Positions 1 through 6,542 are shown, numbered from the stretch's first letter. The stretch: DNA of 23,204 bases from VFJL01 sp037147395 (GCA_037147395.1 JBAWVG010000025.1:1-23204), one strand, 5' to 3'. Translations and numbers: made by a program. Notes: generated by a model from the letters alone, not told the origin.

Positions 1-26
1 AGTGCCCAAGGGCTCACTTAAAGTGA

Positions 27-59
27 TTGATAATTTAATCGAGAACTGACTAAATTATC
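27..59 (+). promoter_or_regulatory. Possible gloB promoter overlapped by an inverted repeat
   Basis: TTGATA (27-32) and TAAATT (51-56) are 18 nt apart and could be -35 and -10 boxes for gloB. A perfect 9-bp inverted repeat, GATAATTTA (29-37) and TAAATTATC (51-59), overlaps both boxes. Just upstream, TCACTT-A-AAGTGA (14-26) is a second small palindrome. This arrangement would suit an operator for a dimeric repressor, but the arms are AT-rich and could be chance. No regulator gene is visible. Confidence 0.35.
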
Positions 60-100
60 CTGGCCACAGTGAATTTAACTTAATCTAACGCAATCACAAC

Positions 101-886
101 ATGCTAAATATAGTGCCGGTCCGCGCATTCACTGATAATTATATCTGGATCATTCACAACCACCACCATGCTGCCGTAGTTGATCCGGGGGATGCTATTC
201 CGGTACTGGATTTCTTGCGAGACAAGGATCTGCAACTCGTCGCGATTCTCAATACTCATCATCATAACGACCACGTCGGCGGCAATGCAGCGCTGCTGAA
301 AGAATTTCCGGTGCCCGTCTATGGACCCGCACAGGAGTCAATTCCGACCGTTAGCCACCCTCTGAGGGAGGGGGGCAGCGTGTATCTTGCCGAACTTGCT
401 CTTACGCTAAAGGTGCTTGACATCCCCGGCCATACCGCAGGGCATATTGCTTATTATGGCGCAAACTTGCTCTTTTGTGGCGATACCCTTTTTGCCTGTG
501 GCTGCGGGCGACTATTCGAGGGCACGCCTCATCAGATGTACTCTTCACTGCAGAAACTAGCCGGACTCCCTGACGAGACTCAAGTCTATTGTGGCCACGA
601 GTATACATTGGCTAATATCCACTTTGCCATGGCAGTCGAGCCAGGTAACTCAGCATTATCCGAGCTTGAATCCGCAATGAAAGGACTTCGTGAACGAGAC
701 ATTCCCACCCTACCGTCTACGGTAATCAGAGAGAGGGCTACCAATCCATTTTTACGTTGTAATCAGCCTGAAGTCCTTCAGAGTGCAGAAAACTATGTTG
801 GTTCATCATTGACTGATCCGGTCAGTGTGTTTGCTGCAATTCGTAATTGGAAAAATGACTTTGTAGCCCCTCGGCGGGAGCAATGA
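101..886 (+). CDS. gloB: Hydroxyacylglutathione hydrolase (glyoxalase II)
   Basis: This cytoplasmic metallo-beta-lactamase-fold enzyme hydrolyses S-D-lactoylglutathione to D-lactate and glutathione, the second step of methylglyoxal detoxification. The 261-aa length is normal for the family. The metal-binding motif THHHNDHVGG lies at residues 52-61 (H53, H55, D57, H58). The other expected ligands are H111 in GHTAGH, D128 in CGDTLF and H166 in CGHEY, which makes a complete binuclear site. The C-terminal NPFLR block (215-219) is typical of the glyoxalase II substrate-binding domain. The start is the ATG at 101, whose N-terminus matches the family (MLNIVPVRAFTDNYIW). The ribosome-binding site is weak. 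It appears to stand alone, since the next gene begins about 260 nt downstream. Confidence 0.96.
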   Translation: MLNIVPVRAFTDNYIWIIHNHHHAAVVDPGDAIPVLDFLRDKDLQLVAILNTHHHNDHVGGNAALLKEFPVPVYGPAQESIPTVSHPLREGGSVYLAELALTLKVLDIPGHTAGHIAYYGANLLFCGDTLFACGCGRLFEGTPHQMYSSLQKLAGLPDETQVYCGHEYTLANIHFAMAVEPGNSALSELESAMKGLRERDIPTLPSTVIRERATNPFLRCNQPEVLQSAENYVGSSLTDPVSVFAAIRNWKNDFVAPRREQ

Positions 887-904
887 TAGATGCTGCAGGC
901 TATT

Positions 905-952
905 TCTCTCCCCTCACTTCAGTGTGTTAGAGATCTGTTCTTCGGGGAGAGA
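905..952 (+). repeat. Long inverted repeat downstream of gloB
   Basis: TCTCTCCCC (905-913) and GGGGAGAGA (944-952) are perfect 9-bp arms around a 30-nt loop, starting 18 nt after the gloB stop. It could act as a 3' processing barrier or part of a terminator, but no T-run follows on either strand. It may also be one half of a larger structure with the hairpin at 957-997. Confidence 0.5.
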
Positions 953-956
953 CTCT

Positions 957-997
957 TGACTGCTGCATCACTGGATGGATTGATGCAGTATCGGTCA
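957..997 (+). repeat. Strong hairpin downstream of gloB
   Basis: The core stem pairs 961-970 with 981-990 (10 bp with one G-T wobble) around a 10-nt loop. It extends with TGAC (957-960) against GTCA (994-997) after a 3-nt bulge at 991-993. No T-run follows, so this is not a classical terminator. It lies 4 nt after the previous inverted repeat. Confidence 0.5.
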
Positions 998-1034
998 GCA
1001 ATCAAGCATTCACTGACTGCGCTTAGTGGTTTAA

Positions 1035-1046
1035 TGCCTATAGGCA
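1035..1046. promoter_or_regulatory. Perfect 12-bp palindrome in the gap before the small ORFs
   Basis: TGCCTATAGGCA is a perfect 12-bp palindrome about 100 nt upstream of the 74-aa ORF. It could be an operator half-site pair. No promoter consensus or regulator gene was found next to it, so its function is unknown. Confidence 0.3.
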
Positions 1047-1148
1047 ACAATCTCAGTCATAATTGAGAATCTGGTTTAGCTTAGTATTCTGTTCGTAGTA
1101 GAAAGTTCTGGAGATTCTTGACTCGTGTGATCGTAACAGGTTGATATT

Positions 1149-1373
1149 ATGAATAAAATAAAAGAAGATTCACCTGAGCTGAAGCTTGAGAAGCGCCAAA
1201 AGATCATTCAAATATCTGGTATTTGTTTATTCTTGATTGTGAATATTTTTTTCATAGATTCGCTCTACTTCAGTGTCGGTAACTTGAAATATGCACTCGC
1301 CGGAGGGATCGGTTCTTTTGGCGCTTGGAAGGTATATAAAATTATAATTTGGCGTAATTCAAAATCACTCTAA
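1149..1373 (+). CDS. Small putative membrane protein (74 aa), unknown function
   Basis: I do not recognise this protein. It has a charged N-terminal segment (residues 1-18), a hydrophobic span at about 19-37, a second at about 47-67 and a basic tail (WRNSKSL). This predicts a two-helix inner-membrane protein. The ATG at 1149 has only a weak upstream purine stretch. The coding sequence is visibly richer in A and T than gloB or pst, with many ATA, AAT and TTT codons, which may indicate acquired DNA. A second small membrane ORF starts 12 nt after its stop behind a good ribosome-binding site, so the two look like a translationally linked pair. Without homologues, a chance ORF cannot be excluded. 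Confidence 0.5.
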   Translation: MNKIKEDSPELKLEKRQKIIQISGICLFLIVNIFFIDSLYFSVGNLKYALAGGIGSFGAWKVYKIIIWRNSKSL

Positions 1374-1385
1374 GGTGAATAGGAT

Positions 1386-1550
1386 ATGGAGTCATCGATA
1401 CTCTTAAATTCAATATTCTTGGTCGTTGCTGGTTATGTGAATTACTATTTTTTTAGAAGACTGTTCCCGAATACTAATAAAATGATTGGAATAGCAATCG
1501 TGTGTGGGGTCGTATTAATTTACTCGTATCTATCAATCGGACGACAATAG
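1386..1550 (+). CDS. Very small putative membrane protein (54 aa), unknown function
   Basis: This 54-codon frame starts with ATG at 1386 and stops with TAG at 1548-1550. The product begins MESSILLNSIFLVVAGYV and has two hydrophobic spans, about residues 5-23 and 33-49, separated by RRLFPNTNK. The ribosome-binding site AAGGTG (1372-1377) overlaps the stop codon of the preceding ORF and lies 8 nt before the ATG, which supports real, coupled translation. Base composition is as AT-rich as in the 74-aa neighbour. I do not recognise a family. Two-helix proteins of this size occur as toxins, transporter accessories and uncharacterised envelope proteins, but nothing here selects among these. Confidence 0.45.
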   Translation: MESSILLNSIFLVVAGYVNYYFFRRLFPNTNKMIGIAIVCGVVLIYSYLSIGRQ

Positions 1551-1690
1551 AGCTTGAATAGAAACGAGAGCTGAAGCCCCCGTTGGTATTTCTAAATTAC
1601 CTTGGATTATGCTTGGCCTGAAGTGAGCGGTGGTTGGGGGCGGAGTTGGTAAAATAATCCTACATAACCCCTACATGGCAACCTAGAAAC

Positions 1691-1725
1691 AAAAAAGGAC
1701 TCACAGATAATGTCTGTAAGTCCTT
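1691..1725 (-). terminator. Intrinsic terminator of tRNA-fMet
   Basis: On the minus strand a 13-bp stem (1725-1713 pairing with 1707-1695, one T-G wobble) closes a 5-nt loop (1712-1708). It is followed by further Ts (1694-1691). This is a textbook Rho-independent terminator starting 12 nt after the tRNA 3' end. Confidence 0.9.
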
Positions 1726-1736
1726 GATTTGTTGGG

Positions 1737-1810
<74 letters not shown>

Positions 1811-1823
1811 TCAGGAGGCTGTA

Positions 1824-1853
1824 ATTATAACAAGACGGGCTTCCTAGGGTCAA
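1824..1853 (-). promoter_or_regulatory. Sigma70 promoter for tRNA-fMet
   Basis: On the minus strand TTGACC (1853-1848) and a perfect TATAAT (1829-1824) are 18 nt apart. Transcription should begin near 1817, a few bases before the mature 5' end at 1810. The near-consensus sequence fits a highly expressed tRNA gene. Confidence 0.85.
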
Positions 1854-1862
1854 ATTTCAATT

Positions 1863-1902
1863 AAGTCACGAGGGATTCTGCTCGCGTGACTTCAGACGCG
1901 AG
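1863..1902. repeat. Two overlapping, mutually exclusive inverted repeats
   Basis: AAGTCACG (1863-1870) pairs with CGTGACTT (1885-1892) around a 14-nt loop. CTCGCGT (1881-1887) pairs with ACGCGAG (1896-1902) around an 8-nt loop. Both repeats are perfect and share bases 1885-1887, so only one can form at a time. No T-run follows either. The region lies upstream of the tRNA -35 box on one strand and about 150 nt before the Pho box on the other. Confidence 0.45.
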
Positions 1903-2055
1903 TAAACCGGAAATAATGCTGAGAGAGTAGTTGTTGAGTGCACGTAAAAGGTCACTGTTTAGCAAGTGTGAATTTTAATATAAACATTTAAATCAATAGA
2001 TTATTATGATATTGGTAAAATTTCAGCAATCACCTTTCCATGAGCTTAGATGACT

Positions 2056-2089
2056 CTGTCACAAGACTGTAACATTTCTATCGTAGTAT
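2056..2089 (+). promoter_or_regulatory. Pho box and promoter of pstCAB
   Basis: CTGTCAC (2056-2062) and CTGTAAC (2067-2073) are direct repeats separated by 4 nt. This is the spacing of the PhoB binding site (consensus CTGTCAT, 4 nt, CTGTCAT). The second repeat sits where a -35 box would be, and TAGTAT (2084-2089), 10 nt further on, is a plausible -10. This predicts PhoB-activated transcription of pstC, pstA and pstB under phosphate limitation. Confidence 0.75.
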
Positions 2090-2134
2090 CCAAACCGATC
2101 AAGATGTCCCTCTTTTTTCAAAAGGTATTTGTGC

Positions 2135-3067
2135 GTGACAGCAAAGTCTCCCGCTGGAACTAGTCGGCCCAAAAGACTTGGGTTCAGTTATCGTCGTAAC
2201 TTGCGAGAACGCTTCATTGAGGCAGTGCTATTTTTAATGGCATTCGCTTCAGTTGCGATCACGTTGGCCATTGTGGCGATGCTGGTGAAGGAGTCATATG
2301 CATTCTTCCAGCATGTCTCTATCTGGGATTTTCTGACAGATACTCAGTGGACACCGCTTTTCGATGATGCACACTATGGCATATTGCCGCTGGTCTCGGG
2401 CACTTTGGTGAGTTCTACGGTGGCATTGCTGGTAGCGATCCCGTTGGGCACCATAATCGCGATCTACCTATCCGAATTTGCGCCATTCACCGTGCGTGAG
2501 ATCGCCAAGCCCTTTCTCGAGTTGCTCGGCGGTGTACCGACGATCGTATACGGTTACTTTGCGCTTCTTTTTGTCACTCCATTACTGCAAAAAATCTTTC
2601 CTGAGTTACCAGGATTCAGCCTGCTCTCAGCAGGGCTGGTAATGGGTATTATGATCATCCCTTATGTTAGCTCTCTATCCGAGGATGCAATGAGGGCAGT
2701 ACCCATGAGCATGCGAGAGGGGTCTTATGCAATGGGTGCAACGCGTTTTCAGACCGCTATTAGAGTCGTGATGCCGGCCGCGTATTCCGGCATCGCTGCG
2801 GCATATATTCTGGGTATTTCCCGTGCAGTGGGTGAGACCATGGTGGTGGCAGTAGCAGCCGGAATGCAGCCCAATCTGACTTGGAACCCGATGGAGCCAG
2901 CGGCAACCATCACCGCCTATATCGTTCAAGTAAGCCTGGGTGATCTGCCCCACGGCAGTATCGGCTACCAGACCATCTTCGCGGCCGGACTTACACTACT
3001 GTTAATGACGCTTATATTTAATATCATCGGCCATGTTTTACGTAAGCGTTATCGTGAAATTTATTAG
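2135..3067 (+). CDS. pstC: Phosphate ABC transporter permease PstC
   Basis: PstC is one of the two inner-membrane channel subunits of the high-affinity phosphate importer. The protein has a cytoplasmic basic N-terminus, a first membrane helix at about residues 29-52, a periplasmic segment, and then an MetI-like permease domain. That domain carries the ATPase-contacting loop with EGSYAMGAT at 195-203 and ends in a basic tail. I chose the GTG at 2135 because AAAAGG (2120-2125) lies 9 nt upstream of it; the in-frame TTG at 2129 is too close to that site. The result is 310 aa, normal for PstC. It follows a Pho box directly, and no pstS precedes it, unlike the usual pstSCAB-phoU order. Confidence 0.93.
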   Translation: MTAKSPAGTSRPKRLGFSYRRNLRERFIEAVLFLMAFASVAITLAIVAMLVKESYAFFQHVSIWDFLTDTQWTPLFDDAHYGILPLVSGTLVSSTVALLVAIPLGTIIAIYLSEFAPFTVREIAKPFLELLGGVPTIVYGYFALLFVTPLLQKIFPELPGFSLLSAGLVMGIMIIPYVSSLSEDAMRAVPMSMREGSYAMGATRFQTAIRVVMPAAYSGIAAAYILGISRAVGETMVVAVAAGMQPNLTWNPMEPAATITAYIVQVSLGDLPHGSIGYQTIFAAGLTLLLMTLIFNIIGHVLRKRYREIY

Positions 3068-3154
3068 GCTCGAGTCAGTGGCTGACTACACTTCATTTCC
3101 TTGTCCGTTGGCTTTTCGCCCAACAGATGAGTATGCTTTTTCGGATTGAAATCG

Positions 3155-4081
3155 ATGAGTAAACCCGACAAGCTGACCGAGATCCGTGCCATCATCGTAC
3201 GGCACAAGCGTTGGGATCTGATGTTCATGGCTGTTGGTATGTTTGCATTGATGATTGCTGTGCTTACCTTCACGGTGTTATTTGCTCAGATGATTATCGA
3301 TGGGATGCCACGCCTGTCCTGGGACTTCTTCACTTCCTTCCCTTCACGGCGACCAGGTTCAGCAGGCATCCTATCTGCTTGGGTTGGCACCTCTTTAGTG
3401 ATGCTGGTGACGATTGCCGCTGCAGTGCCGATGGGGATCGGTGCCGGCGTTTATCTTGAGGAGTACGCGCCGAAGAATCTCGTGACCGAGATCATCGAGG
3501 TTAATGTGACCAATCTTGCCGGGGTGCCATCCATTATCTACGGACTATTGGCATTGGGTCTGTTTGTATATCAACTCGGATTTGGCCAGAGTATCCTGTC
3601 AGCGGGACTGGCTTTGGCATTGCTTATTCTGCCGGTCGTGATCGTCACCACCCGTGAGGCCATCCGTGCCATTCCTGTGGCTATTCGCGAGGGTTCTTAT
3701 GCTCTCGGTGCAACCAAATGGCAGACCGTTTCTGATCATCTGATACCTTACGCTGCGGCAGGGATTCTGACCGGCATTATCATCGGCCTAGCTCGTGCGA
3801 TTGGTGAGACTGCGCCTATTATCACTATCGGCGCTATGACCTTTATTGCTTTTCTGCCTCCATCGCTGGTCCAAGCCGAATTTCCATTTTTGTCTTTCGA
3901 GTGGCTGACATCACCCTTCACAGTGATGCCAATTCAGATGTTTAATTGGGTATCTCGGCCGGAAGAGGCATTCCAGTTAAACGCGGCAGCGGCTGGGCTG
4001 GTGTTGGTGGTGATGACACTCGCAATGAATGGGCTGGCTATCTATTTGCGCTATCACATGCGTAAAAAAATCAAATGGTAG
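3155..4081 (+). CDS. pstA: Phosphate ABC transporter permease PstA
   Basis: PstA is the partner permease of PstC in the inner membrane. It shows six or so hydrophobic segments and the permease loop motif EGSYALGAT at residues 179-187, followed by the conserved ARAIGETAPII block. The ATG at 3155 (product begins MSKPDKLTEI) is preferred over the in-frame TTG at 3146, since GGA at 3143-3145 is correctly spaced for it. The length is 308 aa. It starts 87 nt after pstC and is followed immediately by pstB, so the three genes are very likely one transcript. Confidence 0.93.
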   Translation: MSKPDKLTEIRAIIVRHKRWDLMFMAVGMFALMIAVLTFTVLFAQMIIDGMPRLSWDFFTSFPSRRPGSAGILSAWVGTSLVMLVTIAAAVPMGIGAGVYLEEYAPKNLVTEIIEVNVTNLAGVPSIIYGLLALGLFVYQLGFGQSILSAGLALALLILPVVIVTTREAIRAIPVAIREGSYALGATKWQTVSDHLIPYAAAGILTGIIIGLARAIGETAPIITIGAMTFIAFLPPSLVQAEFPFLSFEWLTSPFTVMPIQMFNWVSRPEEAFQLNAAAAGLVLVVMTLAMNGLAIYLRYHMRKKIKW

Positions 4082-4089
4082 GGGATCGC

Positions 4090-4884
4090 ATGCAAGAGAG
4101 CATTGATTTACAGGACACACTGAATCTCTACAAGTCAGAAGTGAGGGACTTGAGTTTCTATTATGGAGATTTTAATGCCCTTAAAGGCATCAATATGGTT
4201 TTGCATGAGAAGAAGGTGACTGCGCTGATAGGCCCCTCTGGCTGCGGCAAGTCCACTTTTCTGCGTTGTTTTAACCGGATGCATGATCTCTATCCCGGCA
4301 ATCGGTATGTGGGTGACATCATTTTGCACCCAGACAATGTCAATATCCTTGCAAGCGATGTCGATCCGATCGAGGTGCGGATGCGGATCAGTATGGTTTT
4401 CCAGAAGCCTAACCCCTTTCCCAAATCAATCTATGAGAATGTCGCCTATGGGCTGAGGGTTCGGGGTGTCAGGCAGCGCGCTGTACTGGACGAGAAGGTG
4501 GAGGAGGCTCTGCGTGATGCAGCGCTATGGGACGAAGTAAAGGATCGGTTGAATCAGTTGGCCTTCAATCTATCCGGTGGTCAGCAACAGCGTTTATGCA
4601 TTGCACGTGCTCTTGCTACAGATCCAGAAATCCTGCTCTTTGACGAGCCCACTTCGGCACTTGACCCGATCGCGACCGCCAGTATCGAGGAGCTTATCAC
4701 TGACCTGAAGGATAAGGTCACTATTCTCATCGTTACTCACAATATGCAGCAGGCAGCCCGGGTGTCGGACTTTACCGCTTATATGTATCTGGGGGAGCTT
4801 ATTGAGTTTGGTGTCACCGATACCATCTTTATTAAACCCAAGAATAAGCAGACGGAGGACTACATCACTGGGCGTTTCGGTTAA
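4090..4884 (+). CDS. pstB: Phosphate ABC transporter ATP-binding protein PstB
   Basis: PstB is the cytoplasmic ATPase that powers phosphate import by PstC and PstA. It has all nucleotide-binding motifs: Walker A GPSGCGKST (48-56), the Q-loop glutamine (105), the signature LSGGQQQR (161-168), Walker B ILLFDEP with catalytic E186, and the switch histidine H217. The PstB-specific FNRMHDL follows Walker A. I prefer the ATG at 4090, which has TAGGGG 5 nt upstream, giving 264 aa. The in-frame ATG at 4075 would overlap pstA by 7 nt and has no good ribosome-binding site. No phoU follows. Confidence 0.95.
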   Translation: MQESIDLQDTLNLYKSEVRDLSFYYGDFNALKGINMVLHEKKVTALIGPSGCGKSTFLRCFNRMHDLYPGNRYVGDIILHPDNVNILASDVDPIEVRMRISMVFQKPNPFPKSIYENVAYGLRVRGVRQRAVLDEKVEEALRDAALWDEVKDRLNQLAFNLSGGQQQRLCIARALATDPEILLFDEPTSALDPIATASIEELITDLKDKVTILIVTHNMQQAARVSDFTAYMYLGELIEFGVTDTIFIKPKNKQTEDYITGRFG

Positions 4885-5092
4885 GAAGGACCCCAGCAAT
4901 CTTTAATATTTTATAATTATCTTATATTACAGGTAGTTATATTATGTTTCGTTGGTCATCCTATACTCAAACAGTGCGGCCGTATCTTGTGCCGTAGCAG
5001 TCGATCCCTATCCCGCCATTTTATTTTCAATTTCGTACGCTTAATACCCACTGAGTTCGTTATATTTGCTTGCCCCGATTTGCTTCCTGAGA
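4885..5092. other. Intergenic region between pstB and the tpiA promoter
   Basis: No gene is supported here. An imperfect AT-rich dyad at 4905-4928 (AATAT, ATAATTAT and ATATT blocks in symmetric order) lies just after pstB, but it is not terminator-like. There is no phoU remnant. Confidence 0.4.
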
Positions 5093-5121
5093 TTGACCGG
5101 ATACCCGTTCACGAGTAACAT
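5093..5121 (+). promoter_or_regulatory. Sigma70 promoter of tpiA
   Basis: TTGACC (5093-5098) and TAACAT (5116-5121) are 17 nt apart, close to consensus with ideal spacing. Initiation near 5128 would leave a leader of about 20 nt carrying AGGGA (5133-5137). This is the best promoter found upstream of the tpiA-secG-tRNA-nuo block. Confidence 0.65.
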
Positions 5122-5148
5122 TCGCACCCTTTAGGGACAAAGACGGCT

Positions 5149-5904
5149 ATGCGCTCAAAGCTGGTTGCGGGCAACTGGAAGATGCATGGTGGAATGGCGC
5201 AGAATAGGCTCCTGCTCGACTTGATCGTTGGTGGGACAAGAGGTCTGCAAGGGGCAGATTGTGCCGTGTGCGTGCCATTCCCTTACCTGTCTCAGGTGCA
5301 GTCATTGCTGCAAGATACTCATATTCTCTGGGGCGCTCAGAATATGAGCCAACATGAGAAGGGTGCCTACACCGGTGAGGTGTCAGCGACAATGCTGACA
5401 GATTTCGCCTGTCGGTATGTGATTGTTGGCCATTCTGAACGTCGGGCATTGTATGGTGAGGATAGTCTCACCGTAGCATTAAAGTTTAAGGCCGCTCAGT
5501 CTGCCGGATTGTTGCCCATCCTGTGTGTCGGAGAGACACTGGAACAGCGTGAGGCGGGGGTTACTGAGCAAGTGATCGCGGATCAGTTGGATGCGGTCAT
5601 TGGATTGCTGGGAGTGGGTGCGTTGGCCAAGTCGGTCCTTGCCTACGAACCGGTATGGGCCATCGGTACGGGTAAGACTGCAACACCGCAGCAGGCGCAG
5701 GATGTGCATGCATTCATACGTAATAGAGTGGCCGAAAAGGATATTGAAATCGCAACAGGGCTAAAGATTCTTTATGGTGGCAGCGTCAAAGCGAATAATG
5801 CTTCTGAGTTATTTTCCATGACTGACATTGATGGTGGATTGATTGGTGGTGCTTCACTCATTGCGGACGAATTTATTGCGATCTGTCGTGCTGCACAGAG
5901 TTAA
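5149..5904 (+). CDS. tpiA: Triosephosphate isomerase
   Basis: TpiA interconverts dihydroxyacetone phosphate and glyceraldehyde 3-phosphate in glycolysis, gluconeogenesis and the Calvin cycle. The catalytic residues are visible: K11 in AGNWKM, H95 in VGHSERR and E167 in AYEPVWAIGTG. The phosphate-gripping loop 6 follows E167, and YGGSVK lies near the C-terminus. At 251 aa it is a normal single-domain TIM barrel. The ATG at 5149 gives the expected N-terminus. secG follows after 16 nt, a conserved pairing in beta- and gammaproteobacteria. Confidence 0.97.
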   Translation: MRSKLVAGNWKMHGGMAQNRLLLDLIVGGTRGLQGADCAVCVPFPYLSQVQSLLQDTHILWGAQNMSQHEKGAYTGEVSATMLTDFACRYVIVGHSERRALYGEDSLTVALKFKAAQSAGLLPILCVGETLEQREAGVTEQVIADQLDAVIGLLGVGALAKSVLAYEPVWAIGTGKTATPQQAQDVHAFIRNRVAEKDIEIATGLKILYGGSVKANNASELFSMTDIDGGLIGGASLIADEFIAICRAAQS

Positions 5905-5920
5905 TTTTTTGGAGTAAACA

Positions 5921-6271
5921 TTGGAAACAGTTATTTGGATAGTCCATGTGTCGGCTGCTATTTCGGTAGTTGTTCTGGTCTTGCTACAACATGGCAAGGG
6001 TGCTGACATGGGGGCTGCTTTCGGTAGCGGTTCATCGGGCAGTCTGTTTGGGGCCAGCGGATCGGCAAACTTCCTCAGCAGGGCAACAGGCGCGTTAGCG
6101 GCTGTGTTCTTCATTACTAGCCTGGGCCTTACATACTTCTCAGGTAACAAGGTTGAGACTCAGGGGGTGATGGATCGGGCGATACCTGCCCAGTCGTCTA
6201 AGCCTGCGGGGTCTTCCCCATCATTGCCAGCAAGTACTGACGCCTCTAAAGCAAGAGAGATACCCGAGTAA
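5921..6271 (+). CDS. secG: Protein translocase subunit SecG
   Basis: SecG is a small accessory subunit of the SecYEG preprotein channel in the inner membrane. The 116-aa product has two membrane helices (about residues 5-22 and 57-73). Between them is the glycine- and serine-rich segment GKGADMGAAFGSGSSGSLFG typical of the family. A hydrophilic Ser/Pro/Ala tail ends it. Translation starts at TTG 5921, supported by GGAG at 5911-5914 six nt upstream; no ATG or GTG upstream is suitable. It is probably cotranscribed with tpiA. tRNA-Leu follows 83 nt after its stop. Confidence 0.94.
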   Translation: METVIWIVHVSAAISVVVLVLLQHGKGADMGAAFGSGSSGSLFGASGSANFLSRATGALAAVFFITSLGLTYFSGNKVETQGVMDRAIPAQSSKPAGSSPSLPASTDASKAREIPE

Positions 6272-6301
6272 ATTAATTTAGCTGTCGATTGAACGATTGC
6301 T

Positions 6302-6338
6302 TGAGTCTGTGTTCCAACATGAGGTTTTTTGAGACTCA
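6302..6338. repeat. Inverted repeat between secG and tRNA-Leu
   Basis: TGAGTCT (6302-6308) and AGACTCA (6332-6338) are perfect 7-bp arms around a 23-nt loop that contains a run of six Ts. No T-run follows the second arm, so it is not a standard terminator. It may be a processing structure upstream of the tRNA. Confidence 0.3.
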
Positions 6339-6354
6339 GAATTTAAATTAAGCC

Positions 6355-6439
6355 GCCGTCGTGGTGAAATTGGTAGACACGCCGTCTTGAGGGGGCGGTG
6401 GCGAAAGCTGTGCGAGTTCGAGTCTCGCCGACGGCACCA
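6355..6439 (+). tRNA. tRNA-Leu (anticodon GAG), CCA encoded
   Basis: The acceptor arms GCCGTCG (6355-6361) and CGACGGC (6429-6435) pair perfectly, followed by A73 and an encoded CCA (6437-6439). The anticodon loop TTGAGGG gives GAG, which reads CTC and CTT leucine codons. A long variable arm and the T stem-loop GCGAG-TTCGAGT-CTCGC fit a class II tRNA. It sits between secG and nuoA on the same strand with no obvious terminator before nuoA, so it is probably processed from a longer transcript. Confidence 0.97.
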
Positions 6440-6542
6440 AATTTTAGGGAATAGAATCAGGAGCGAGTAGTTAAGGGTAGGCATTACAGATTATGTATTT
6501 GCGGCACTCTTGCCCATTAATTCTCGGTTTCTAGTCACAACG

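Larger units (their letters stand above)
1854..2134. other. Intergenic region between the tRNA-fMet promoter and pstC
   Basis: No gene is supported in this stretch of about 280 nt. It holds two overlapping hairpins at 1863-1902 and an AT-rich tract at about 1965-2030. A Pho box lies at 2056-2073, and the pstC ribosome-binding site (AAAAGG) at 2120-2125. There is no trace of a pstS gene or fragment. Confidence 0.6.

Noticed and set aside
1118..1147. TTGACT at 1118-1123 as a -35 for the 74-aa ORF
   Set aside because: No acceptable -10 lies at 16-18 nt, and transcription would start after the ATG.
1632..1650. Sequence resembling the 3' end of tRNA-fMet, as a possible attachment-site repeat bounding the small ORFs
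   Set aside because: The similarity needs several gaps and mismatches, there is no integrase gene, and the tRNA terminator is intact, so an att site is not supported.
4905..4928. AT-rich dyad after pstB as a terminator
   Set aside because: It has no GC-rich stem and is interrupted by mismatches, so it would not form a stable terminator hairpin.
4944..4997. 17-codon ATG frame between pstB and tpiA
   Set aside because: Too short, no ribosome-binding site, and no distinguishing composition.
6278..6484. Minus-strand 68-aa open frame across tRNA-Leu (contains RRRDSNSH)
   Set aside because: It is the antisense of a tRNA gene. Such RRRDSNSH-type peptides are a known spurious prediction over tRNA-Leu and tRNA-Ser genes.
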